Shown: positions 1 to 8,130 of the stretch, in pieces
Position numbering within the stretch: position 1 is the stretch's first letter
How the letters are laid out: the number at the start of each line of letters is the position of its first letter
Origin: Armatimonadota bacterium
Lineage (GTDB): Bacteria; Armatimonadota; UBA10988
Assembly: GCA_016235455.1 (NCBI GenBank)
Contig: JACRKZ010000140.1
Coordinates: 1-51,781 of the forward strand
Direction of reading: 5' to 3'
Length of the DNA: 51,781 nt
Notes under the pieces: generated by a model
Seen by the model: only the letters and a program-made list of their open reading frames with translations
What the model was told of the DNA's origin: nothing
Databases searched by the model: none
Made by a program: the position numbers and the translations under genes

Positions 1-16
1 CCGTAGCGCGGAGGAA

Positions 17-883
17 ATGGTCAGCCGCATCGGCGAGGCGCTCGACCTCGGCGACCCGCGCTGGCGCGACATCTTGGTCGCCCAACTGATCGAGAAGGGT
101 CACCGCGAGGCGGCCGAGGCGCTGGTGGGCGATCCCTCGCAACTCGGCGACGACACGCTGGTCAGTCTGGCCTCGGCCAAGCTGCGCACGGGCGCCGCGG
201 CCGACGCGTTGGCCCTGCTGGCGCGCGTGCCGGCGAACTCGCGCGCGGCGCTGACCGCCAGCTGGAACCGAGTGCTGGCGCTGGCGCTGGTCGGCCGTGT
301 CGACGAAGCGCGCCAGGCGTTCGAGCGCGATGTGGCAGAGCAGGGCGAGGCCCCCTTGGTGGCGCTGTACCGCGGGCTGACCGCGCTGTGGTGCGGCGAG
401 CCGGCAGTTTACACGGCGGTCGGAGATCAGCTTAAGGTCCGCAACCATCTGGTCGAAGTGTTGGGTACGATGCTTGCGGCCGATGCCATGGAGTTGTTGG
501 CTTCGACTCTGCCCGCACTGGACTGGTTGGGCTGGAGCCCGGTGGAACAGGCGGCCCTGCTGGGTCAGCTCTACCACCATGCGGGCCGCGCCGACCAAGC
601 GATCGAAGCCCTGGCCATCGCCATCGACGGCGGCGACCGCGAGGTGGAGACCTGGCAGATGCTGGGCCTGCTCCTCCTGCGGCAGGGCGCCGCGGCCGAC
701 GCCGAGGCACTCCTGGCCGAGGCGATCCGCCTCGAGGCGGAGGCCGGAACGCTCACCGAACAGTCGGCGGCGCGCGCGGGCTGGCTGGCGGCCCTGGCCA
801 TGCAAGGCAAACAGGATGAGGCGGAACCACGGTGGCAGCAGTTAACGGGCACAGCACAGCGTACGGCTCGTCCGCCGGAGTAG
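17..883 (+). CDS. TPR-like helical repeat protein, possibly 5'-truncated
   Basis: Alanine- and leucine-rich protein of 288 residues from the ATG at 17. Helix-pair repeats resemble TPR units, for example LYHHAGRADQAIEALAIAID (about 190-209) and the following MLGLLLLRQGAAADAEALLAEAI stretch, so a scaffold or protein-binding role is likely. A GGAGG lies only 2 nt before the ATG, which is too close for a normal ribosome site, and no in-frame stop separates the ATG from the window edge. The gene may therefore start outside the window. It overlaps the next gene by 52 nt and lies two genes upstream of fliD, so a link to motility is possible but unproven. No catalytic motif is visible. Confidence 0.6.
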   Translation: MVSRIGEALDLGDPRWRDILVAQLIEKGHREAAEALVGDPSQLGDDTLVSLASAKLRTGAAADALALLARVPANSRAALTASWNRVLALALVGRVDEARQAFERDVAEQGEAPLVALYRGLTALWCGEPAVYTAVGDQLKVRNHLVEVLGTMLAADAMELLASTLPALDWLGWSPVEQAALLGQLYHHAGRADQAIEALAIAIDGGDREVETWQMLGLLLLRQGAAADAEALLAEAIRLEAEAGTLTEQSAARAGWLAALAMQGKQDEAEPRWQQLTGTAQRTARPPE

Positions 884-1410
884 AACGCCACGGCGGCGGG
901 TATTTGACGGTTCGCGAGACGGCCGATGTGCTGCACATGCACTTCATGTCGGTCTACAAGATGGTCCAGAGCGGCCGTCTGCCTGCGGTCAAGGTCGGCT
1001 CCCGCTGGAAGATTGACCCCGAGGCGCTACGCGCCTGGATGAGCCGCCAGAGCCAGGTGCAGCGCAACTGGGTGCTGGTCGGCTCGCGCGAATCCACCGC
1101 CCGCTCGTTGCAGGCGCTGCTGGGCACCGGGCATCGGGTGCAGGCAGTCGGCTTCGAGCATCTGCGCGAGACCATCGCCGAGGACCCCGACGCCATCCTG
1201 CTCGACTGCACCGTCGATGCCCACGCCGCGCTGGCCGCGCTGGACTACTGCCGACAGGTCGCGGCGACCTCGTATCTGGCCCTGTGCGTCGGCGAGCCGA
1301 GCGCCGAACTGCTGCGCGATGCGCTGGCCGGTGGGGTGGTGGCCCTGCTGGGCCTGCCCATCAACAGCCAGCATGTGGAGCAACTGACCGGCTGCCTGCG
1401 CAGTGCGTGA
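832..1410 (+). CDS. Excisionase-type HTH protein with receiver-like C-terminal domain
   Basis: 192 residues from a GTG start with GAGG about 10 nt upstream. Residues about 24-70 form a helix-turn-helix of the MerR/excisionase (HTH_17) type: YLTVRETADVLHMH, then a recognition segment and GRLPAVKVGSRWKID followed by LRAWM. The C-terminal half, about 75-190, reads like a CheY-type alpha/beta fold (VLVGSRESTARSLQALL, then DAILLDCT). It shows an aspartate in the right strand but not the full acidic pocket and lysine, so it may be a pseudo-receiver. The 52-nt overlap with the upstream gene suggests coupling. A TTG at 904 is a possible shorter start that keeps the HTH intact. Position just before fliD suggests a regulator, by inference only. 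Confidence 0.65.
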   Translation: MAAVNGHSTAYGSSAGVERHGGGYLTVRETADVLHMHFMSVYKMVQSGRLPAVKVGSRWKIDPEALRAWMSRQSQVQRNWVLVGSRESTARSLQALLGTGHRVQAVGFEHLRETIAEDPDAILLDCTVDAHAALAALDYCRQVAATSYLALCVGEPSAELLRDALAGGVVALLGLPINSQHVEQLTGCLRSA

Positions 1411-1437
1411 CAGCGCGCCGGCGGCCCTTCCTGGCCC

Positions 1438-1464
1438 TACAGAACCTCGGTGTGCGGCCGACAG
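1438..1464 (+). promoter_or_regulatory. Candidate sigma-28 (FliA/SigD) promoter for fliD
   Basis: TACA at 1438-1441, 15 nt, then GCCGACAG at 1457-1464. This is close to the flagellar sigma-28 pattern TAAA-N15-GCCGATAA and lies about 60 nt before the fliD ATG. Filament-cap genes are commonly sigma-28 dependent. No sigma-28 gene is in the window to confirm use. Confidence 0.45.
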
Positions 1465-1523
1465 GTAAGTAGGAATTGGTGCGGTGCACCCCGCGACCGC
1501 AGTGGTCGTGGTGGAGCGGGATC

Positions 1524-3344
1524 ATGGCTTCGACGAGTTCGACCAGTTCAGGTTCGGGCATCGACTGGAACAGTCTGGCCGACGCCCTCATGTCGATCGA
1601 GCACAAGCCGGTCGATCTGCTGACGGCTCAGCAGGAGAAGATCACCGGCAAGAAGGCGCTCTACGCCGAGATCAAGAACGCCCTGGACTCGGTCAAGACC
1701 GCCGCGGCCGCGGTTGCCAAGCCCAAGAGCATCAGCCTGGCCAAGGCCACGTCGTCGGCGACGGAGTACCTGACCGCCTCGGCGGAGAACTCGGCCGCCA
1801 CGGGCACCTACAAGGTGACCGTGCACCAGTTGGCCACCGCGACCCGCGTGACCTCAGGCTTCGCCACGGCTCTCGGCATCAGCGCCAAGGCCGACACGAC
1901 GCAGACACTTAACAGCACCGCGTCGCATCTCGGCTCCACCTTCACCGACGGCACCGTGACCATCAACGGCAAGCAGATCAGCATCGACGCCGACGTGGAC
2001 ACGATGGACTCGGTCATCGCCAAGATCAACGCCGACGTCGCTGGCGTCACTGCATCCTACGACAGCGCCACGGACATGTTCAAGTTCAGTTCGGCCAGCG
2101 CCATCACCGTCGGCGCCGTGGGCGACACCAGCAACTTCCTCGAGCTGACCGGCATGACCGCTTCGCCCGACAGCCTCAACGGCGTCGACCATGAGCGGGT
2201 TTCGGTGCACCGGCAGGGCCGCATCCGCACCAACGAGGCGCTGGACACGCAGGCGCTCAGCGGCACGCTCAGCGGCACCGGCACGTTCAGCATCAACGGC
2301 GTGAGCATCGACTACGACACCAGCACCGACAGCCTGAACTCGATCATCTCGCGGATCAACACCAAGGTCTCGACCGTGGTGGCCAGCTACGACAGCCAGA
2401 CCGACAAGCTTGTGCTGGCCAGTCGTCAGAACGGCAGCCTGGACGTCGCCCGCTCCGATACCAGCGGCACGTTCCTGCAGGCGGTCGGTCTGCTGGGCAA
2501 CAGCGGAGACAGCCGCGCGGTCTCCACGCTGGGTCAGAACTCCAAGGTGACCGTCGACGGCTTCAACAACGGCAACCCCATCTACAGCACATCGAACACC
2601 GTGGCCAACGCCATTCCAGGTGTGTCGCTGACCCTGCTGCAGGCGGACCAGGCCAAGACCGTGAACGTCACCGTGACGCGCGACACCTCCGACCTGAAGA
2701 GCAAGGTGAACGACCTGGTCAGCAAGTACAACGCCGCCATGTCGCTGATCAGCTCGCGGCTCACCGAGGATCCCATCGCCAACGCCACCAGCACCACCGC
2801 CCAGCGCGTGGGCCTGCTCAAGGGCGATACGATGCTGGCGACCATGAAGACGTCGCTGACGCGCATCATCACCGAGTCGCTCACCGGCCTGCCCAGCGCT
2901 GCCAATCGGTTGGGCGCCCTGGGCATCACCACGTCGAAGACCGACTACAAGACCGGCCAGATCTCCTTCGACCAGACCAAGTTCGACGACGCTTTCGCCA
3001 GCAACTACGAGCAGGCTTACGACGTGCTGTTCAGTGACACCGACAACGACGGCACCGTGGACGCGGGTGAGGGCGGCGCCATCCCCAAGATGCTCGACAA
3101 GCTGACGCAGCTGGTCGACACGACGCTGGGTACGTCGACCAGCGGCGCCAGCCTGCCCAAGGGCGACATCCCGCGGCGCAACGCCACGCTGGACAGCGAG
3201 TACAACACCCTCAAGAAGCGCATCGCCGATATGGAGGCGCGCCTCGAACTGCGCGACGCCGCGATGAGGGCCCGATTCCAGGCGGCGGAGAGCCAGATCA
3301 ACGCCTATCGTAACCAGGCGAGCAGTCTGTACAGCTACGGCTAG
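1524..3344 (+). CDS. fliD: Flagellar hook-associated protein 2 (filament cap) FliD
   Basis: 606 residues. FliD forms the cap at the tip of the flagellar filament and helps flagellin subunits fold into it. The ATG at 1524 (MASTSSTSSGSGIDWNSLAD) is preferred over an upstream GTG at 1476 because a GGAGCGGG lies just before it and FliD proteins begin with such a short Ser/Thr/Gly tail. The FliD_N region has the helix IEHKPVDLLTAQQEKITGKK. Two flagellin-IN type repeats follow, TVTINGKQISIDADVDTMDS and FSINGVSIDYDTSTDSLNSI. The C-terminal FliD_C helices end with LYSYG, as is typical. No fliS chaperone follows; the next gene is sucD. Confidence 0.93.
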   Translation: MASTSSTSSGSGIDWNSLADALMSIEHKPVDLLTAQQEKITGKKALYAEIKNALDSVKTAAAAVAKPKSISLAKATSSATEYLTASAENSAATGTYKVTVHQLATATRVTSGFATALGISAKADTTQTLNSTASHLGSTFTDGTVTINGKQISIDADVDTMDSVIAKINADVAGVTASYDSATDMFKFSSASAITVGAVGDTSNFLELTGMTASPDSLNGVDHERVSVHRQGRIRTNEALDTQALSGTLSGTGTFSINGVSIDYDTSTDSLNSIISRINTKVSTVVASYDSQTDKLVLASRQNGSLDVARSDTSGTFLQAVGLLGNSGDSRAVSTLGQNSKVTVDGFNNGNPIYSTSNTVANAIPGVSLTLLQADQAKTVNVTVTRDTSDLKSKVNDLVSKYNAAMSLISSRLTEDPIANATSTTAQRVGLLKGDTMLATMKTSLTRIITESLTGLPSAANRLGALGITTSKTDYKTGQISFDQTKFDDAFASNYEQAYDVLFSDTDNDGTVDAGEGGAIPKMLDKLTQLVDTTLGTSTSGASLPKGDIPRRNATLDSEYNTLKKRIADMEARLELRDAAMRARFQAAESQINAYRNQASSLYSYG

Positions 3345-3416
3345 GCCAAGGACATTGCGCGCTGGTGTTGACGTCGTGGCCCGGTGGCGGAATGCTAGCC
3401 CATAGGATTCGAACCC

Positions 3417-4280
3417 ATGGGTATTCTCGCCAACCGTGACACGCGCGTTCTGGTGCAAGGGCTGACCGGCCGCGAAGGCACTTTCCACAGCGAGGCCATG
3501 CTGGCCTACGGCACTCAGGTTGTCGGTGGCGTCACGCCGGGCAAGGGTGGCACCACGCATCTCGGCGTGCCGGTCTTCGACACCGTGAGCGAGGCCGCGG
3601 CCCAGACCGGCGCGGTGGCGAGTTGCATCTTCGTGCCCGCGCCATTCGCCGCGCAGGCCGTCTGCGAGGCCGCCGACGCCGGGCTGCAACTGGTGGTGTG
3701 CATCACCGAGGGCATTCCCGTGGGCGACATGGTGCGTGCCGTGGCCTATGCCCAGGCGCGGGGCACCCGGCTCATCGGGCCCAACTGCCCGGGCCTGCTC
3801 ACCGCCGGCGAGGCCAAGATCGGCATCATCCCCGGCCACATTGCCAAGCCCGGCCGTGTCGGCGTCGTCTCACGCAGCGGCACGCTGACCTACGAGATCG
3901 TGGACGCGCTGACCAAGGCCGGGCTCGGCCTGACCACCTGTGCCGGCATCGGCGGCGACCCTGTCCTGGGCACGCGCTTTGCTGACGTGCTACCGCTGTT
4001 CGAGGCCGATCCTGCCACCGAGGCGGTGGTCATGATCGGTGAGATCGGCGGCAGCGACGAAGAGGACGCGGCTGCGGTCATCGCTACCATGACCACCCCG
4101 GTGGTCGCCTTCATCTCCGGCCGCAGCGCGCCCGAGGGCAAGCGCATGGGCCACGCCGGCGCCATCGTCTCCGGCGGCAAGGGCACCGCGCAAAGCAAGG
4201 TTGACGCGCTCGGCGCGGTCGGCGTGCCGGTGCCCGAGACCGCGCCCGAGGTCATCGCCCTGCTGCGCGAACGACTGTAG
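3417..4280 (+). CDS. sucD: Succinate--CoA ligase (ADP/GDP-forming) alpha subunit
   Basis: 287 residues, the usual length. The alpha subunit binds CoA and carries the phosphohistidine in the TCA-cycle interconversion of succinyl-CoA and succinate coupled to NTP synthesis. The CoA-binding N-terminus (TRVLVQGLTGREGTFHSEAM), the GPNCPGLLTAGEAKIGIIPG loop and SRSGTLTYE are all present. The active histidine falls at residue 246 in KRMGHAGAIVSGG, the same number as in E. coli. AGGA lies 9 nt before the ATG. The beta subunit gene sucC, normally directly upstream, is absent; fliD sits there instead. The partner must be encoded elsewhere. Confidence 0.96.
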   Translation: MGILANRDTRVLVQGLTGREGTFHSEAMLAYGTQVVGGVTPGKGGTTHLGVPVFDTVSEAAAQTGAVASCIFVPAPFAAQAVCEAADAGLQLVVCITEGIPVGDMVRAVAYAQARGTRLIGPNCPGLLTAGEAKIGIIPGHIAKPGRVGVVSRSGTLTYEIVDALTKAGLGLTTCAGIGGDPVLGTRFADVLPLFEADPATEAVVMIGEIGGSDEEDAAAVIATMTTPVVAFISGRSAPEGKRMGHAGAIVSGGKGTAQSKVDALGAVGVPVPETAPEVIALLRERL

Positions 4281-4317
4281 GGCGGCGCGCGCTGGTGAGG
4301 CCCGCCCCGTGCCCGCA

Positions 4318-4346
4318 TTGCCAACGGGGCCGCGCAATGCTATCCT
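4318..4346 (+). promoter_or_regulatory. Candidate sigma-70 promoter for the UPF0182 gene
   Basis: TTGCCA at 4318-4323, a 17-nt spacer and TATCCT at 4341-4346. The predicted transcription start is about 12 nt before the GTG at 4365. A 6-bp inverted repeat, CCCCGT/ACGGGG, surrounds the -35 box. Confidence 0.45.
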
Positions 4347-4364
4347 GCGGACGGACGACTCCCC

Positions 4365-7136
4365 GTGGCATTCCTTGCGTGGCTTCGACGTGGCTGGCCG
4401 CTGTGGCTGCTGGCCGCGCTGGTACTCCTCCTTCGTGCAGCCTACTGGTACACCGAGGCGGCTTGGTTTGCGTCGCTGGGCTACTCCGAGGTGTTCTGGA
4501 CACGGTTTGCGGCCAGCGCGCTGCTGTGGTGCCTGGGCGTGGCCGCCTCGGCGCTGGTGTTGGGCGGCAACCTGGCGCTCTGCCGGCGTGCGCCGCGGCC
4601 GCGCTGGGCACTGGCCGACAGTGACGGGCTGACCATTGGCGTGTTCTTGTGGGGCGCGCTGCCGTGGCTGGTCGGTCTGGCCGCCGTGGGCGTGGGCTGG
4701 TGGTGCCAGGGCCTGTGGCGCGAGGCGCTCAGCGCCTGCTACGCCGTGGCCGATGGCCATGTCGACCCCGTATTTGGCCGCGATGTGTCGTTCTACATGC
4801 TGCAGTTGCCGCTCTGGGCTGAGTTCCAGAAGCGGCTGATGCTGCTCTCGCTGGTGGCGTGGGTCGGGCTGTACCTGCGTTACGTGGAACTACCGCGCAG
4901 CGGCGAGGACGACCAGCGCATCAGCCTCGAGAGCATTCCATCGTTCGGACGCGCCCATCTGTCGGCGTTGGGTGCGGTGGTGCTGCTGCTGTGGGCCTGG
5001 GGCTTTCATCTCACGCGCTACCGGCTGCTGACCTCGGCGCGCAGCGCAGTGGTCGCCGGCATCGGCTACACCGACGCTCATGTGCGCCTGCCGATGCTTA
5101 CCGCCCTGGTCGTGCTGGCGGTGGTCTGTGCCGGCGTGCTGCTGGCCAACTGCCGCACGCGGTCCGTGCGCCGCCTGTTCGGCACGGTGTTCGTGTTCTT
5201 CGCGCTCGTGGCCGCCGGCGTCACCGTGCCGGTTGCGGTGCAGCGCCTGATCGTGGCACCCAACGAGGTGACGCTCGAGAAGCCGTATCTGGCCCGCTGT
5301 ATCGAGGCCACTCGGCATGCATTGGGCCTCGACGCGTTGACCGTGCTCGACGCGCCGACCCCCAGCCGCAGCGCCAGCCTGCCGCCTGGCGCGCTGCGGG
5401 CGGTGGCCGACCTGCCGCTCTGGTCGCCGCACGAGCTCAGCGAGCAACTCGTGGGCACCGAGGCGCTGCGCACGTACTACTCGTTCAACCTGACCGACAT
5501 CGACCGCTACCAGCTCGACGGCCGTACCCAGCCGGTGGGCATCATGGTGCGCGAGATGCAGACCGACCGGCTCGACCCGACCTTCAGCACCTGGGTCAAT
5601 CGCACGCTGGTCTACACGCACGGCTACGGCGCGGTGATGGCCTATGCCAGCGGACGCGACGGCGTGGCGCCGTCCAAGCTGCTCAGCGGCTTGCCGCCCA
5701 CCGGTCGGCCGGATCTGGTGCCCACTCGGCCCGAGGTCTACTACGGCGAGACGCCGGCCGGTCCGGCCATCACCGGGCTGCGCGGCGAGAGCACCAAGGA
5801 GTTCGACTATCCCGCGGGCGACCGCAACGTCTTCTCGACCTACGCCGGGCATGGCGGCGTGCGCCTGGGCGGCTGGTTCAGCCGGCTGGCCTGGGCCATG
5901 CGCTGCCGTAGCGTCAACCTCATGCTGTCGGGGGCCGTGGGGCCAGACTCGCGCCTGCACTGGCGGCGGCCTGTGGCCGAGCGGCTGGAGGCGCTGGCGC
6001 CGTTCCTAGATTTCGATAGCGACCCGTTCCCCGTGGTCGCCGAGGGCCGTCTGCGCTGGATGGCCGACGGTTACACGGTCAGCGGTCGGTATCCCTACAG
6101 CTGGGCCTTCCCGCTGTTCTATGCTCGGGCGCTCAACGCTGAGCAGCCCGAGCAGTTCAGTCGGCTCACCTGCAACTACGCGCGCAACAGCATCAAAGCC
6201 GTGGTCGACGCCTACGATGGCTCGGTGAAGCTGCACTGGATCGACCCGGCCTGCCCCTTGGCGCGCACCTGGGCCCGCATCTTCCCCCGGCTGTTCGACC
6301 GGCAGCCGCTGCCGGACTCGCTGCGCTCGCACCTACGCTACCCCGGCGACCTGTTTGCGCTCCAGGCACGCGCCGCGGCGCGCTTCCACATGACCGACCC
6401 GCAAGTGTTCTACAACGCCGAGGACTTGTGGGACGTGGCCCATGAAGAGGCCACCGTCCGCGAGGCCGATGAGCGCGGCGAGTTTGTCTTCGCCAACCGC
6501 CACGAGCGGATGCTGCCGTACTACCTGTCGCTGGCCTTGCCCGGCGAGTCCGAGCAGGCTTTCCGGCTGATGCTGCCGTTCACCCCGGCCAGCAGCCGCG
6601 AGGCGCAGACCAGTCGCGACAATCTGACCGCCTACCTGACCGCCGACTGCGATCCCGAGCACTACGGCCGGCTCACGCTGGTGCGCTACCCCAAGGGGGC
6701 CCTGGTCTACGGGCCGTTGCAGGTGGAGGCGCGCATCAACCAGGAGCCACTGATCTCCGAGCAGTTGACGCTGTGGGGCCAGCAGGGCAGCCAGGTGTTG
6801 CGCGGCCGGCTGATCGTGGTGCCCCTGGGCGACACACTGCTCTACGTGGAACCGCTGTTCCTGACGGCCGAGCGCCGTGGTGCGTTGCCGGAGCTGCAGC
6901 GCGTGATCGTGGTCTACCGCGACCGCGTGGCCATGGCCCCCACCGTCAGCGAGGCGCTGCTGCAGGCGACGGGCCAGAGCCCATCACCGACCGCGGACAG
7001 CGGCACACGGCAGCGGCTGCACGAGGCGGACCAGGCCCTGACGGCAGCGGACTCCGCGCGTCGGGCCGGCGACCGGGTGGGCTACGGCCAAGCCATGGAA
7101 CGCGTCCGCAAGGCCCTGCGCGGCGCGGCTCCTTAG
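4365..7136 (+). CDS. UPF0182 family integral membrane protein
   Basis: 923 residues from a GTG start, the usual 900-1000 length of the UPF0182 (COG1615) family, whose function is unknown. Seven hydrophobic spans lie in the first 290 residues (about 7-29, 45-68, 92-115, 150-168, 195-215, 240-260, 267-290). They are followed by a long soluble region with family-like segments: YYSFNLTDIDRYQLDG, TRPEVYYGE, EFDYPAGD and the late region around QQGSQVLRGRLIVVPLGDTL, which precedes an expected LLYVEPLFL. The C-terminus is an Ala/Arg-rich helix. No clear Shine-Dalgarno is seen, but a sigma-70-like promoter sits just upstream. It converges on the operon at 7174-11113. Confidence 0.9.
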   Translation: MAFLAWLRRGWPLWLLAALVLLLRAAYWYTEAAWFASLGYSEVFWTRFAASALLWCLGVAASALVLGGNLALCRRAPRPRWALADSDGLTIGVFLWGALPWLVGLAAVGVGWWCQGLWREALSACYAVADGHVDPVFGRDVSFYMLQLPLWAEFQKRLMLLSLVAWVGLYLRYVELPRSGEDDQRISLESIPSFGRAHLSALGAVVLLLWAWGFHLTRYRLLTSARSAVVAGIGYTDAHVRLPMLTALVVLAVVCAGVLLANCRTRSVRRLFGTVFVFFALVAAGVTVPVAVQRLIVAPNEVTLEKPYLARCIEATRHALGLDALTVLDAPTPSRSASLPPGALRAVADLPLWSPHELSEQLVGTEALRTYYSFNLTDIDRYQLDGRTQPVGIMVREMQTDRLDPTFSTWVNRTLVYTHGYGAVMAYASGRDGVAPSKLLSGLPPTGRPDLVPTRPEVYYGETPAGPAITGLRGESTKEFDYPAGDRNVFSTYAGHGGVRLGGWFSRLAWAMRCRSVNLMLSGAVGPDSRLHWRRPVAERLEALAPFLDFDSDPFPVVAEGRLRWMADGYTVSGRYPYSWAFPLFYARALNAEQPEQFSRLTCNYARNSIKAVVDAYDGSVKLHWIDPACPLARTWARIFPRLFDRQPLPDSLRSHLRYPGDLFALQARAAARFHMTDPQVFYNAEDLWDVAHEEATVREADERGEFVFANRHERMLPYYLSLALPGESEQAFRLMLPFTPASSREAQTSRDNLTAYLTADCDPEHYGRLTLVRYPKGALVYGPLQVEARINQEPLISEQLTLWGQQGSQVLRGRLIVVPLGDTLLYVEPLFLTAERRGALPELQRVIVVYRDRVAMAPTVSEALLQATGQSPSPTADSGTRQRLHEADQALTAADSARRAGDRVGYGQAMERVRKALRGAAP

Positions 7137-7173
7137 GTCGACCGAGTTGGCGACTCGCGACGCCGGCCGGAGG

Positions 7174-8130
7174 TCAGGAGGCCCGCGCGATCCGTCGCCA
7201 TTCGTCGAGTACCTCGGCGAGGCAGTCCTCAGCCCGTCGTTCGGCCTGCCAGCCGCACGCCGCGCGCAGCTTGGCCGCCGAGCCGACAATGACCGACTGG
7301 GGACCGGGCCGTAGCCGGGCCGGATCGACCTCGACCTCCACCGGCACCTTGGCCAGCGCGACCAACTGATCGACCAGGCTCTGCACGGCGATGGTGCGTT
7401 CGCTGCACAGGTGATAGGCCTCGCCCGGCGTGCCCTGTTCGGCCAGCAGGCGGTACCCGCGGACGATGTCGCGCACGTCGGAGAAGTCGCGGCCGGAACT
7501 CAGGTCGCCCACGCGCAGTACCGGGTCTTGCTGGCCCAGTTCCATGGCGGCGATCTGGCTGGCGAAGTCAGGCACCACAAAGCCCTCGCTCTGGCGCGGG
7601 CCGATGTGGTTGAACGGCCGTGCCTCGATGACCTCGATCCCGTGGGCGGAGTGTAACTGGCGACCGAGGTAGTGGGCGCAGACCTTGCTCACCGCATAGG
7701 CGTTGGGCGGTGCGAACGGCGTGTCCTCGGTCAACGGCTCTGGCGAACTGGGCACGCCGTACATGTCGGACGACGTCACCAGCAGCACTCGCGGCGGCAC
7801 GGCGCACCGCTGGCAGGCACCCATCACCGAGGCCGTGATGGCCACGTTCTCGCTGAGCGTGCGCACCGGCTCGTGGTAGGCCTGCCGCGCCGAGGCCAGC
7901 GCCGCCAGGTGGTAGACGACCTCGGGCTGCACATCGGCGATGAGTTGCCGCACGGCGCGGGCTTCAACCAGGTCGCCGCGCAGAATCTCGATCTTGCCAT
8001 GCAGCGCCGACAGGTGCTCGGGCCAGCGGTCCGACCGCGTAATGCCCGTCACCTCGTCGCCGCAAGCCACCAACCAGTCGGCCAGATGACTGCCCGCGAA
8101 TCCGCCGATCCCGGTAATCAGTGCGCGCAT
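7174..8130 (-). CDS. NAD(P)-dependent sugar-nucleotide epimerase/reductase, GDP-6-deoxy-mannose reductase-like
   Basis: 318-residue extended short-chain dehydrogenase. The nucleotide-binding GxxGxxG is at 7-13 (TGIGGFAGSHL). The catalytic set is Ser120/121 (VTSSDMYG), Tyr145 and Lys149 (AYAVSK). The segment ARPFNHIGPRQ, the SSGRDFSDVRDIVRGY stretch and the closing KLRAACGW match the RmdA/GDP-4-keto-6-deoxy-mannose reductase group better than general epimerases, so a role in making an activated 6-deoxyhexose for surface glycans is likely. The exact sugar cannot be read. The ATG at 8130 overlaps the upstream TGA by one base (TGATG), which indicates coupled translation and rules out the longer frame starting at 8175. 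Confidence 0.82.
   Translation of the reverse strand: MRALITGIGGFAGSHLADWLVACGDEVTGITRSDRWPEHLSALHGKIEILRGDLVEARAVRQLIADVQPEVVYHLAALASARQAYHEPVRTLSENVAITASVMGACQRCAVPPRVLLVTSSDMYGVPSSPEPLTEDTPFAPPNAYAVSKVCAHYLGRQLHSAHGIEVIEARPFNHIGPRQSEGFVVPDFASQIAAMELGQQDPVLRVGDLSSGRDFSDVRDIVRGYRLLAEQGTPGEAYHLCSERTIAVQSLVDQLVALAKVPVEVEVDPARLRPGPQSVIVGSAAKLRAACGWQAERRAEDCLAEVLDEWRRIARAS

Noticed and set aside
3381..3416. tRNA-like pieces: CCCGGTGGCGGAAT (like the start of tRNA-Leu) and GGATTCGAACCC (like a T-arm read backwards)
   Set aside because: The pieces are in opposite orientation, only about 10 nt apart, and no cloverleaf can be drawn. Possibly a remnant, more likely chance.
1854..3839. 661-codon open frame on the minus strand across fliD and sucD
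   Set aside because: It is antisense to two clearly recognised genes and reads as His/Gly/Val-rich sequence with no domain, an effect of GC-rich third positions.
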